Assembly: GCA_039090855.1 (NCBI GenBank)
Contig: CM076995.1
Span: forward strand, 117,304,770-117,368,769
DNA length: 64,000 nucleotides
Direction: 5' to 3'
From: Macrothele yani
Lineage: Eukaryota > Arthropoda > Arachnida > Araneae > Macrothelidae
Under the pieces are notes generated by a model. That model searched no databases and was not told the DNA's origin. It saw only the letters and a list, made by a program, of their open reading frames with translations. The position numbers and the translations under genes were made by a program. Below, piece after piece: positions 46,390-57,445 of the stretch (positions are counted from its first letter, which is position 1; every line of letters starts with the position of its first letter).

Positions 46390-46399
46390 TTTTCTACAC

Positions 46400-46464
46400 A
46401 GTTAATAATATGATTCTGACCAATCAAAGCCGTAAGGAAGTTGGCTAGAGGATGCCTATTAACT
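46400..46464 (+). promoter_or_regulatory. SECIS-like element, copy 5
   Basis: Identical 65-nt element, 10 nt after the copy 5 stop. Five of five copies keep every paired and core base, but all copies are so similar that this alone is weak evidence of selection. Confidence 0.85.
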
Positions 46465-48146
46465 ACCTAAAGGAACCTTAGTGCTATGGATATGACGGTC
46501 CTATTAAAACAAAAAATTAAATAATATAAAAAAATCACAAAAAAAGCTTAAAAATCTGTTTATAAAAGAAAATAAAAACAAATAAAAAAGAAAACTAGTT
46601 ATTCATCACTAGGATAGCTATACTAAAAATAGTAAAACCAACATTAAAATTAATAAGATTCTGATTAATCTATAGAAGCTCACTAAGGTGATTTAATACA
46701 TGCAAAGATTATTAAATAAACTGCTCGTGTATTTCATAATATTTCTCATGTATTCTGGAGAGTTAATTCTGCTCATTCTGATCATACAGATCCATAGTCT
46801 TAAGTTTATATATTTTTTTCTCTGGCTAAAATCTCCGCGCGTTGTTTTCTTGCTGTATGACGAGGCCATCAGCCCCACCCTCACTGCCCCCCAGCGTCTA
46901 GGGAGTGGCAGAAGGGGTCAGCCATGTTCTCCTCTTGTGTGGTGAAAAGTTTTTGTTACACAAGAGGTAAGCTCTCTTCCTTGTTTTTGGGTTCTAGGTT
47001 TTATAAGTTCAATGTTTGTACTTTATGTACCTTTTCTCTGTCGTTTTTTAGCTTTTCAGCTTTTAAGCATTGGTTTGTCTGTTAACATTTTTGCGGGTTT
47101 TAACTCTTACTTTTCTTTGTAACTTTGAGCGTCTTTTGAGGTACCTAGGAACAGAAGAAGGCTAAGCCTGTTCCTTTTCTATGCGCTGTCTATGCGCTGT
47201 TTTTTCAAAGTAGTTAAGTTCTTAATAACTAATTAATTATGCACTTAAAGCACTGCTGAAATACTTTGTACATATTGCAACTAACTGTTTAAGGTATATA
47301 ACTTTCACAAAGTTTTCTTTAGTTAATATTTATCTTTAACTTATTCTCGTTTTCGTGCTGTCATAAGTTGTAGAGTAGGGGGTTTTAGACTCAAGTTTTC
47401 TTTCAAAAATCTGCTCGGTATAAATTAACATTTCCTTTTTTTTTTTTTTTTTTAATTGCAATGTAAAATTTGGATTCCTTTGCATTATTTTTCAGGTTTA
47501 AATTCTCTCTCAAACGAACTTGGAATTTCGTTATAGCTGAAAATCATTTCCATTTATTATGTCACTCTCACAGCTTGAGTTCTCTTTAATCTTCTTCTCT
47601 CTGTTTAATAGTAACAGATGAAGAGCATGGGTCGGGCCATGAAGGTTAATGGATGCAAGCGAAATTGTTAACTAGTGCTAGGTCATGCTACTCTACGGAG
47701 GACATGACTTATATATATATATTTTTTAACTATTTTAGGTGGGAATGTTACTTGCATCTATGGCCTTGCAGAAACCCATTTCCAACTAGGTCTTTGTGGA
47801 AGTGAGAAAATGCAGAGTTTTTGCTGGTCCTTGATAAAGCCAAGGCTCAGTATTCTCGACACCTTCTACATTCAGTTGTTTTATTTTATTTTTTTATCTT
47901 TTCTCCTTTTACTCACACAGGTAGATACATAACCTTTTCTATGTTGTATTAGGTGTGAGCCAAAATTATATATGTATTTTTTTGCTTAGGTATCTTCTTT
48001 ATAGAATGTGTATTCTGAATTTTCAAAACTGCTGCGTTGCGCGTTTTGATTTTCAGGTTATTTTGCACCCTTCGTTTTAAATTCTAAAATTGTTTCCTTA
48101 GTCTTCAGTTTTGCTCTTAAGTATATATATATATATATATATAGAC

Positions 48147-48391
48147 ATTCTCGACACTTTCTACATTCAGTTTGCTATTTTTTATCCTCTTTTTACTGAT
48201 ACCAGTCAGTATATGAGTTTTACTTATATGTTGTTTTCGGAATATAGGTTGAAAAATTGTTATTGCATTTGTCTCCTTTTAATAGTATGTGAATTCTGAA
48301 TTTTCGTGACTGCTGCGTTGCGCGTCTTGATCTTCATTTTTTTTTCAAATTTCATATTAAATTCTTAGGTAATATCTTGGTTTTGTCTCTG

Positions 48392-48392
<1 letters not shown>
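48147..48392 (+). repeat. older, diverged 3'-end fragment of a related Penelope-like element
   Basis: Matches the last ~265 bp of the array unit (47853-48117) with many substitutions and indels. Shared strings include TTCTCGACAC, CTACATTCAGTT and ACTGCTGCGTTGCGCG. It ends at the equivalent point (TTGTCTCTGCTCT) and passes into microsatellite, just as copy 5 does. This supports placing the element 3' end here, and shows an earlier member had already inserted at this site. Confidence 0.8.
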
Positions 48393-48431
<39 letters not shown>

Positions 48432-48434
48432 CTA

Positions 48435-48482
<48 letters not shown>
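48393..48482. repeat. compound microsatellite (CT)n(CTAT)n(TA)n
   Basis: About 90 bp: (CT)n from 48391, (CTAT)n at about 48411-48438, then (TA)n to 48481. It directly follows the diverged Penelope-like 3' end and precedes the LINE fragment. Confidence 0.95.
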
Positions 48483-48484
<2 letters not shown>

Positions 48485-48522
48485 AGGTAAATAATTTCCA
48501 TTAAACTTCATCCCTCTGTTCT

Positions 48523-48689
48523 CCCAGTTCAATGATTGAAAGACATTTTGCAATGTGATATTAAAGAGTTTGGGAGATGCGGTATCACCTTATCTCAAAA
48601 AATAGGAAAAGGAGTGAGACAAGGCGATATCATATCTCCCAAACTCTTTAATTTCACATTGCAAAATGTCTTTCAACCATTGAACTGGG
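48523..48689. repeat. 56-bp snapback inside a LINE reverse transcriptase
   Basis: The left arm 48523-48578 is the reverse complement of 48634-48689 with two mismatches in 56 bp and a 55-nt loop. The right arm is the sense-strand RT sequence encoding SPKLFNFTLQNVFQPLNWE. The left arm is an inverted copy of it at the 5' edge of the fragment. Confidence 0.9.
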
Positions 48690-49505
48690 AAAACAAAGAG
48701 ATAGAGATTGACGGAGATTATTCAACTCCTCTTCGTTTTGCTGATGACGTAGTCATTTTTGCAACTACCCCTTCAGAGCTGCAGAATATGATCCAGGAAC
48801 TTGCTGACAAGAGTAAAGAAGTGGGATTAAAAACGAACTTTTAGAAGACAAAAGTGATGCACAATGCTTTTACAAGAAACGAAGATTTATCGATTGATTC
48901 GGAAAAGCTGGAAATAACGGATACCTACATTTACTTTGGACAGCAGATATCAAGCGAAGGTCGTATTGAGGAAGAAATTAATCGGCGTATAAAATTGGTT
49001 GGAGAGCTTTTGGAGGAAATTTTTAAGAGCAATATGTCATTATGTCTTAAAAGAAAAGTTTTTAATCAATGCAACCTTCCATTACTTACATATGGAGCGG
49101 AGACATGGACCTTAACTCTAAAAAAGGCAAACAAAGACTGTAGACAATTGAAAGAAAGAGGCATAGAGAGATGCATGCTTGGTGCAACCGGGAAAGATAA
49201 TAAGAAAAGCTCGTGGACAAGGAAAACGACAAGAGTGGAAGACATCATGATCAGAGAAAATTTTCTGAAATGGTAATGGCTGAACATATTGCCAGAAGGA
49301 CGGACCACTGATGGACATCCGAAATTTTAGACTCGATTCCAAAGGACAGGAAAAGACCCAGAGGAAGACCACATGGGTGATGGGTGGATGAAATCCGAAG
49401 CATGCCGGTGTAACATGAAGGAGACTGGCTGAAGACAGACCGTTCTGGAAGAAACTTGGAGAGATCTTCATCCAGCAGTAGATTGATAATGGTTGGCATT
49501 GATGT
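48579..49505 (+). pseudogene. RTE-type LINE reverse transcriptase, 3' fragment
   Basis: One frame carries GVRQGDIISPKLF (RT motif B), LRFADDVVIFA (the ADD catalytic box), then the thumb and C-terminal motifs YFGQQISSEGRIEEEINRRI, FNQCNLPLLTYGAETWTLT and ERCMLGATGKD. These are characteristic of RTE/BovB-like non-LTR elements. Internal stops are TAG 48842-48844 and TAA 49274-49276; further C-terminal pieces (GDGWMKSE, ETWRDLHPAVD) run to about 49490. The endonuclease and N-terminal RT are missing: the 5' edge is the inverted copy at 48523-48578. It is a dead, 5'-truncated and inverted insertion. Confidence 0.85.
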
Positions 49506-49982
49506 TTAGATATATATATTTTACTTTTTTGATATCTTTTTTGTGACAAAAAGTCAAATTTGAAATTTTTTTCTTGCGTCGAATAGCTTCCTCTATGAAT
49601 ATTTTGCGCATACTTTCAGATTTTGTATAACTCATAGCTCTGCCACCAGGTAGCGTAAGTGCCTTCTACTTGAAAATGTATTTCAAAGTAAAAGTAGAAA
49701 TGTAATTTCTACTTCTATTCACTTCTACTTGGAAATGTATTTCAGCTTCTGTTAATATCCGGTTGTAGAAAATCTTTTTGTATCAGATATCAATTACTAT
49801 GAAGAATACTATGCTCATTGTATATTAAAAACTATCTTCCGTTAGGGAAGTTAATGTATATTCTATTTTTCTCTTATTACGCCTCTTTACAAAAACCCTT
49901 TTCCGAAAAGTTGAAGCTATCCTCTGTCCGATAGCTTCAATTTGGGAATCGCTTCGTGTGCATTGTCATGGAACCTGTTATA

Positions 49983-50021
<39 letters not shown>

Positions 50022-52150
50022 TCAACCGAATTTCGGGAATCGGTAAAACTTCCACAAATAGAAATAGCGACTTATGCTCATTAGCGCAGAAATAATTGTG
50101 TAAGGCACAATATCTTCCACTCTAGTTGTTGTATTGGAAAAGTGGTTTTTCTTTTTTTTGTAGCGGATATAAAAAAGCATCCTTAGAATTCAGAAAAGTA
50201 ATGATCTAAATATTAGAATGCGTTCTTAATACCATCATCACGCCACCATATTTGACAACTTTGTAACAAGGTACGGTCATCAAACCCAAAATTTGTTGCC
50301 TTCCTCCTGGGTATTATTGTCAAGCGTACGTGCAACTTTCTTTTCCATTGACGGAAACGATTTTTTTTTTTAGCAAGAGTCCGTGGCTACCTTTCAAGAG
50401 CTTTGTTGTATTTAATTAAATAACTTATGAGTAACGCCCTACAGACTAAAGGGAGTAAGATCCTAATGAGCTGAGAGAAAAAAATTACTACACAAGTTCC
50501 CGTTATTATCAAAGAGATACTTATAATATGTGGAGCGATATCAGTTTAGTTTTCCCTATAGCTTATATCACCTCCATTATCAAACATACCCTATTATTTA
50601 AGATGGAAATGATGCACAATAAAAAAAAAAAAAAAAAAAAATCAAGTGTGTTTCTTGAATTTCCTGAAATATTGGGCTGTGATCATAATACCCTTCTCTT
50701 ACGCAGTTTCACCAGTTCACATTTATTACAATTCACTGCTTATGTTTCATCAATCTGATCTGTTCCGAAAATAGAGATGAGTGAAACTTTTTTTTTCCTT
50801 TATAACCATTGAATGAGTTGAGATGTAGGTCGCACACGTACAGTATATTTCGTGTCTGCGCTGATTTTTTTTCGAGAATTACTTTTAACATCAGGAAATA
50901 ATCACAATGCTTGCGTGCGTATGAGTTTTATAAGAACCAATACACTCCAAGAACTTTTACATCACTTTTTCGATTTATGTCTTCCGTTAAACTGTGTTTT
51001 TCAGCTTGAAAAAATCGAGAGAGTACCCTAGTACTCTTTATAGATAATTCATGCTATGCATCTTTTGCATACCAAGATCTTTGTGGGTTTGAAATAAAAC
51101 GAGTGATTGATACATTTATTCACGTGCAACACATTGCATTTATTCGGGTCACGTAAGACCATACCGACCAACAATCTAGTACATACTAAGTGGGATTAAA
51201 TCATAATAAACAATAAGGGCACTAATTCCTGATATTGTGATATTAAGCGGTACTTAATTAGGTGGATTAATGAAATTTATTGTAGTAAGACCAATTAAAA
51301 AATATATGTGATTCATAAAAGCAAATATTTTTGGTGTTGGCAATAGTTGTATTCCTACTGTTTAGTTTTTTAAAAACAATATTATTATTATTATTATTAT
51401 ATATTATTCAGATTTAAAAGAACGTTAGAATGACACTGATGAAATGTGATGTGGCTACGAAAGTCCATCTGCGCATGCGCAAGCTAAAATCTGACCTCAA
51501 GATGGAAAGAAAAGCTGAATCGCAAGTGTGTTAGTGAGGGGGATTGGTAACTCTTGGTCTATAGGATATCTACAAGTTACATAAACCCCATCGTGTTACA
51601 CAGCATTTTAAAGCTCTCTTCAATAGCAGGTAACCCCCCCTCCCCCTTAGGGAAGTCGAGAGGAAGCTGAATTTCGCTACGACACGCTGTTTTCGAGATA
51701 CGAATATTTGAGAAAATGAACCTAAGTGGTTCACCGACAACTTCCGTTACCCATTTTCGTTATATCGAAATTTTTCGCTTGGTTTTTACTGTCGGGAAAG
51801 ATGTATGGCATCAAAACAAAAACAAAAAGGTAATCCTGAGAACATGATTCAACTGAAACTTTCGAACGTGTTCGAGTTTTTTTAACGTCAGGTCAAAGAC
51901 AAGACGTTGAAAAATCGAAGTGGGTAGCATGAAAAGTGTTACTGAGGGCACACAGAAGTGAACGGCTAAGAGAAGCGCTTTACATCTGTCTGAAGGCATG
52001 TAGTGGAAAAACCTATTGATAGAGGTAGATCAAAAAAAGAATTGGGAACTCAATTAGATGGCGAATCCAGCTGAAGACAAAACAACGCTTTCGTAGCATT
52101 ACTGCATAAACATAGCTATTACAGGCGCCGCTTTCATCCACTGTTTTGCC
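49506..52150. other. unassigned stretch with microsatellites
   Basis: Contains (TAA)n at 49980-50022, poly-A at 50621-50640, (TTA)n near 51380-51405, and a short local repeat of CTACTTGRAAATGTATTTCA near 49665-49745. Short frames (50528-50758 plus, 51811-51999 minus) have no motifs. Nothing else recognised. Confidence 0.4.
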
Positions 52151-53765
52151 ACTGACCTATAGGCGCCGACTTCATGGTTTCCAGACAATTTTTGAACCCC
52201 CAATGTTTTTGTTGTGGGTTCCTCGAACCCCTAATATTTTTGCTCGTATTTCGCGGGGAAAATACACGTACACATATGTGCATTATTTTTGTTGTTCATT
52301 ATCAATTCTTCAAGTTTTTTATTATTCATTCCCCGTTTACTATGTATAGAAAGTGTGCATAGAAATTTACCCCTCAGACTAGTGTTTGTACGCGCTCATT
52401 AAATTTGACGCGACAGACAATACCTCAAGTACCGTTGTTTAAGAAAACTGCCTCCTTTATGAAAGAAAAGTCTTCGGGTTTGTCTGAGTTCCCACAAAAT
52501 ACTAAAGTTTAGCTCTACATTCGGAGACGAGAACCAATTCGAGGTCATAGCGATAAAGGCGGAAATATGTAGTACAGTCAGTTGACTCACCCTAATTTCG
52601 GGCAGTCGGGGACCTAGGAGGTTAGAAGAGAGAGAAGATGGCATCAGCAGCCGCTGGTGAAGCCAAATCTGATCATCCGGTTTCTTGTGCCCTCCGCCGC
52701 CCCGGTGGCGCAGTGGTCTAAGCGATGGCCTCTGATCATTCGTCCGAACGGGGTCCGGGTTCGTATCCCGGTGAGGCATGGATGTTCTGTTTGTCTTACG
52801 GCACTGGCTCTCTCCCTTCCCTGGAACCAGTGACCCTAAATTAGGGACGGGCGACTGCTCATAGCCCATTGAGTTGCTCACGGTGGTCGTTAAACCTCCA
52901 ATTAAAAAAAAACAAAAAACTTGCGCCCTCCGGGTGGGGAGGGCTCAGTGACGTGACGCAACTTACTGAAAACCTGTACTGGAGCACAGGTTGATAGCGG
53001 CCGTCTCTTACTATCTTCAGCAGGCCCTGAAGATCTACAAGGCTCCCACAGTTTCAGCAAGGTCGCGATTGGTTAATACGCAATATGCACTTCCGGTTGA
53101 CGAAGCATAATTTTGTTTAATCTTTTTAGAAAATACTAAACAGTATTTCTAGAACTTTTTGCAGATTTTTAGTTATGTGCATGTACATTTCGGTCTAATT
53201 TTTTCCTGACTGTACATGCTGCACAAGTGCCTCTAAAACCTCTTCAAAGTCAACGATTTCCCCATAGAAAAGTACAGAAGCAGCCTAAGTTGGGCATACT
53301 GGGCATACACATCTGATATGAAGTAAAGCCCACGGAAAACGCGGGTATGCGGCTGATGCCATGTCCTATTTTAACTCAGAAATCCTTTGAAGAAAGAAAT
53401 TGGCATTTTTAAAATTGGTAAAAAAAGACTTAAAATAAATTTTTAACATGTTTTTTTTTTACTTTTATAAGATAATTGAGTTGGGAATTCACACAGTAAC
53501 TGTGTATTGTATTTAATAATGTCGCGCCTATACAGAAGAAAGTAAATGAAACAAATAAGTTATCTAGAGAAAAAAAAAACAATTCTGTAATGAACTATAA
53601 TTTGCTTCATTTTAAAAGCATTTCAGGTGTCTTATTGTGCCAGATAATCTAACTGAATGAAATTTAAATTCGACTTAAATACTTTGAAAAATGCATGGGT
53701 AATTCGAGTAAAAATTTCCTGAACTCCCAATACTTTTTCAAGTCGGCGCCTATGTACTGACCTAT
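52151..53765. mobile_element. inverted-repeat DNA element with 10-bp target duplication
   Basis: ACTGACCTAT occurs at 52151-52160 and 53756-53765. Just inside are AGGCGCCGACTT at the left and AAGTCGGCGCCT at the right, inverted repeats of ~14 bp. GAACCCCCAATG/GAACCCCTAATAT strings near the left end and GAACTCCCAATACTTTTTC near the right hint at longer, imperfect subterminal similarity. The core is ~1.59 kb including a SINE at 52697-52920. No transposase recognised. The 8-10 bp duplication suggests hAT- or Mutator-like mobilisation, but the exact edge is ambiguous by 1-2 bp. Confidence 0.7.
52697..52920 (+). mobile_element. tRNA-derived SINE, copy E, with target duplication
   Basis: Same family as copies A-D, with GGCGCAGTGGTCTAAGCGAT in the head, B box GGTTCGTATCC (one change from consensus), the common body and an A-rich tail. 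Flanks are TTGTGCCCTCCG (52685-52696) and TTGCGCCCTCCG (52921-52932), a 12-bp target duplication with one difference. It is nested inside the inverted-repeat element at 52151-53765. Confidence 0.95.
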
Positions 53766-55366
53766 ATTCGAAGTACGAAAGTCAACTGGAACCAGTTACC
53801 AACCGGCACTTTTGAAGCGCATTAAGTTCTCAAATAACCATTGCAGGTCACTAAAAACAGCAAACTCACGAAAGTCTGTTGAAAACACACTGCGGTACTT
53901 CTCGACGCTAATGGTTAACCAAACGCCTCGATGACACAAGATACATGTAGAGGGAGAGGCTGCTTCAAACTGGACTCGATTTACCTCGGGGTATGAGTAT
54001 ATTGGTAAACCCCCTCCCCTAGGCTTTTATCTTCATTCCAACGGAAATGCTAACAACTGGGGTGTTTTAGTGTGACAAGGACCCACTCGAGTCTTTCGAC
54101 TGTTGTAGACCACGTTTTGTTTGGGCCCGTGAAATGTGTAAAAAGCCACTGATTGGTTGCGAGGGTGACTTATTATAGAAAGAGCGTAGAAGAGGGATTT
54201 CCATCTGAAGTGGTAATGGAGAGCGAAATGCATGTGTGTGTACGTGTGCGAGTGCTTCATCTCTGGAGCACCTTGAGGCACCAAACCGCAGAATGAACTT
54301 TGTTCGCTCTTTCGGTATATTGATAACAGAACGAATGGGAGTTGTCATTGAGTAGCAGATAGAGCACGTTCCCTGTCAGCTAACTATCGATTCCTCACCC
54401 GCAGCCTACCTCCCCCACCTCCTCTCCTCTCATCTCCCTCTCCTGTGTTCCCAGAATGGCATTTATCACACCAATTCTACTAGCATCAAGTCCCTCATTA
54501 TTGAAGATAGCCTCCCCCTTCCTGGAGCACTCTTCCCCCATCCCGCATCCAAATGAAGGCTCTCGCACTGTTTCTCGTTCTCTCGCCGATAATGTTCTGA
54601 AGCAGGAGCAGGCACGGTTGCGGGCCGGGTCCTCCATCCTCAGATAATGAGTTCGAAAGAGTTAGACTAACGTGATTTGCGGTGCTTACGGTTGAAAGGT
54701 AATGGAATTACACTAGGTCACCATCTATCATTGTCCCGAACATCTTCCACGCTGTTAGGACGCTACCAGTAATGGATTTCATATTGGTATCCGCTGCCGA
54801 AATGATTAAAGAGCACTTGAATCGAATTTAGAAAAAATGTTGCCCAGTTCAGAATTCGTGCCCTTTCATTGTATTAGATCACTAACGTCCTTATAACACT
54901 TAATCACGCCAGGGAGCAGAGGCAGGACTACGGAGTATTCGACATCGGCGAAACACTTGCTAATTTTTGCAAATTCTCTCACGAGAACTTTCTGCCATGC
55001 CGTAAAAGAAAATAATCAAGTTTCGCTTGAAACAGTGATAACTAATGCACTGTTTCATCTCGTGTGGAAGGAAAGGAACAAATAGATGGTTCCAAAAATA
55101 ATGTTTGAAATCCGCCGAGCTCTTTGCCTCAAAACTCAACCAAAAGAAGGGGGATGCTTCGAAGATGTGACCCCCTCCCCTCTCCCCTTACTTCTCGCTC
55201 CGTTCGCCAGCTTGTTTAGTTTAAAGCAGTTATTTCTCAATCTGACTGGAATTTAGCTCCTTAATGCGTTTTCGATTGAAGAAAATATTATGGAGGTAGC
55301 AATTCTCACATCACCACTGTTGCTGAAAATCACGCTATTTATAATTATTTCATCGTCACATACATG
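53766..55366. other. unassigned stretch
   Basis: No motif in the available frames (54033-54348 minus, 54456-54647 plus). C/T-rich sequence near 54400-54450. I see no gene, RNA or repeat family. Confidence 0.35.
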
Positions 55367-56261
55367 CAAGGTTCGCACTCTTCCAAGCAAAATAAATTCA
55401 AGTACTTTTCAAGGACTTTTAAACCCAAATTCTCATATGTGTATACTAATGGTCAGTCAGTTGATAGGTATTTTAGTAAATTCAGGCCATTAACCTTAGC
55501 AGGCGCAGACAGACTTTCAATGACCTGCCTGCTATCCCTTGCCCCCAGTTGGTTTATTTTATTACCTTTGAATTGCCCCTCTGTTTTGGTGTTTTTCGAA
55601 ATCATTTTATTTTGTGTAATATTTTGAAAGGGTACATTATTTTCGTATTCATTTGCTGGCATGACACTTATTGTTTGCTTTAACTTTTTATTTTTGATGC
55701 ATGACTTTGATGCTTTGAAGCATTTCTTGATGTAGCCAGGAGACAAAGGGTCTACACATGAAGCACAAGCAATTCCTGGAAAATTCCACCCTCCGGCAAG
55801 AACACATCCCTAACCCCAGTGAACAGGAACCCATCACAATTTGCGAATACATCATTCCACCTATTTTACTCACATGGCTGATGCTTTACTCTGTAGTGAT
55901 ATCATAGCCAAGGCACCAGCTGTCCACACACTCCCCTGGATTGAACGCAAGTTCTGCGCTATTTGATCAGCTTGGTGTTTTTATCAGAACTACACATAAA
56001 TCTTCTATATGTATTTTTAGCACAAACAGTTATTTAACACATGCTCTTTCATATCATCACTTAAAAAACAAAACCAAAAATAAATAAATAATTCAAGTAC
56101 TATTAACAGAGCCTTAAACTTTTTCAAGTACTTTCAAGGACTTGAAAATGAACGTTTTTTGTTCAAGGACTTGAAAATGAACGTTTTTTATTTAAGGACT
56201 TGAAAATGAACGTTTCTTATTCAAGGACTTTTCAAGGTTTTCAAGGAGTGTACGAACCATG
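55367..56261. mobile_element. non-autonomous hAT-like element (TTCAAGGACTT family)
   Basis: The left end is CAAGGTTCGCACTC and the right end, reversed, is CATGGTTCGTACACTC. Both are followed inside by CTTGAAAA/TCAAGGACTT motifs, which repeat many times near both ends. This subterminal layout and the CA.GGTTCG start fit hAT elements. Near the right end a ~30-bp unit (TTCAAGGACTTGAAAATGAA then CGTTTTTTG) is repeated about three times at 56132-56225. No clean 8-bp duplication was found, and no transposase domain was recognised. Confidence 0.6.
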
Positions 56262-56956
56262 ACATGCTTTTGCGGTTCTCGCCGCTTTACATTGCTGCAC
56301 ACTGACCCGTGACCTCGTTGATCTATATACAGTGGAAGCTCGGTTATACGTTTTTCTAAGGGATGAACGTATAAACGAAATTTCAAAATGTTAAATATTA
56401 TTGTAAAATTTATGTTACAAAGGAATACAAAATATTCCTTAATAATGATTCACATTTAAAGTCGAATTGGCTGAGAAAGAAAATAAAAAGCGTTACAAAT
56501 AAGAACATATTTTATAGAATTGCAAAAGTTATAAAGCCTATAAAAATTAAACTTCTCTTTCGACAACTCTGTCTGTCTATAAAAATCCTGATTCGAGATT
56601 ATGTGAAATCCTCACAACTAAGAATCTGAGACAGAGTTGCCGTAAGGCATGTGCGAAGTGTGCCACCGCACAGGGTGGCGCTTTTAGGGGGCGACAAAAT
56701 TACCCTTTTCTTTCTTTTTTTCTTTTTTTTTTAGCAGCGGAGAAGCGTATAAAGGAGAAAGCAACCTAACCTATTTGTAAAGGATTTCTTTCACCCAATA
56801 TTAAAAATACGAAGAAAGAAAAAAGTTGAATCGCTTATACTGTTAGTGTTGCTTACGTGAAAAGACGCAATAGGATCCTGTGTTTGTCCACAGCGGACAT
56901 ACCTGCGTCGTTCGCGCCCTTGCGGGTGTGATGAAAGGGATGGGAGTGAGCAAGCA
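56262..56956. other. flank with one pogo/Tigger-type end
   Basis: CAGTGGAAGCTCGGTTATAC at about 56331 resembles a pogo/Tigger-type terminal repeat, followed by GAACGTATAAACGAAATTTC; no matching right end located. From ~56640 the sequence (GGTGGCGCTTTTAGGGGGCG) may be the non-coding 5' part of the hAT relic that follows. Confidence 0.4.
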
Positions 56957-57445
56957 GTGCAGTTCACTTATGAAGGAGATGATGAGCCTATTGAAGATAT
57001 AACGATGCGTTATAAAGCTGAATTTCACTTCCACCTTTTAGGCATTATAATTACATCTTTGGAAGAAAGATTCACACAACTGAAATCTTACTGTGATACC
57101 TTTGATTTTCTTTATATTGTAAGCAAGCTCCAAGACATGGCCATTGATCTGATAAAATGTTCTAACCTTTCCAATGTTTTACATGACAAAGATTCGAAGG
57201 ACATAAATTCTGATGAGTTAAAAGATGAACTGAAAGTGCTCTCGACTTTAGTGGGGCCTGGTGTTGGTCCTATAGAAACTTTAAAATGTGTTAACCAAAA
57301 CAGTTTTGCCCCAAATGTAAGTATGACACTCCGTATCCTACTGACTCTACCTGTATCTGTAACTAGTGGGGAGAGAAGTTTTTCCAAACTTAAGCTTATC
57401 AAGACATACTTGTGGTCAATTATGTCACAGAGCGGTTTGAGTGGA
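56957..57445 (+). pseudogene. hAT transposase C-terminal fragment
   Basis: The open frame carries LPVSVTSGERSFSKLKLIKT, the hallmark C-terminal dimerisation motif of ZMYM/ZBED-like hAT transposases. It is preceded by EFHFHLLGIIITSLEERFTQ and YCDTFDFLYIVSKLQD segments that fit the upstream region of that family. At ~57430-57445, after YLWSIMSQSGLSG, the hAT similarity stops and Tc1 coding sequence begins. The zinc-finger and catalytic part of the hAT gene are absent upstream. It is a dead relic, unrelated to the relic at 7600-8372. Confidence 0.8.

Larger units (their letters stand above)
25273..48123 (+). mobile_element. head-to-tail array of five Penelope-like (Naiad-type) retroelements
   Basis: Five nearly identical units in the same orientation: 25273-29669 (5'-truncated), 29670-34277, 34278-38897, 38898-43511 and 43512-48123. 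Full units are 4,608-4,620 bp, and the coding regions repeat every 4,611-4,614 bp. Unit edges are set where the last copy ends (CTCTTAAGTA) and passes into (TA)n. Each unit has a short leader, one ~2.6-kb coding region, a SECIS-like stem-loop just after the stop, and ~1.7 kb of AT-rich non-coding sequence. Visible differences are a few substitutions and homopolymer lengths. Tandem copies are common for Penelope-like elements. (TA)n flanks both sides. Confidence 0.95.

Noticed and set aside
55453..55873. Minus-strand frames inside the hAT-like element as a transposase
   Set aside because: No hAT dimerisation, zinc-finger or catalytic motif seen.
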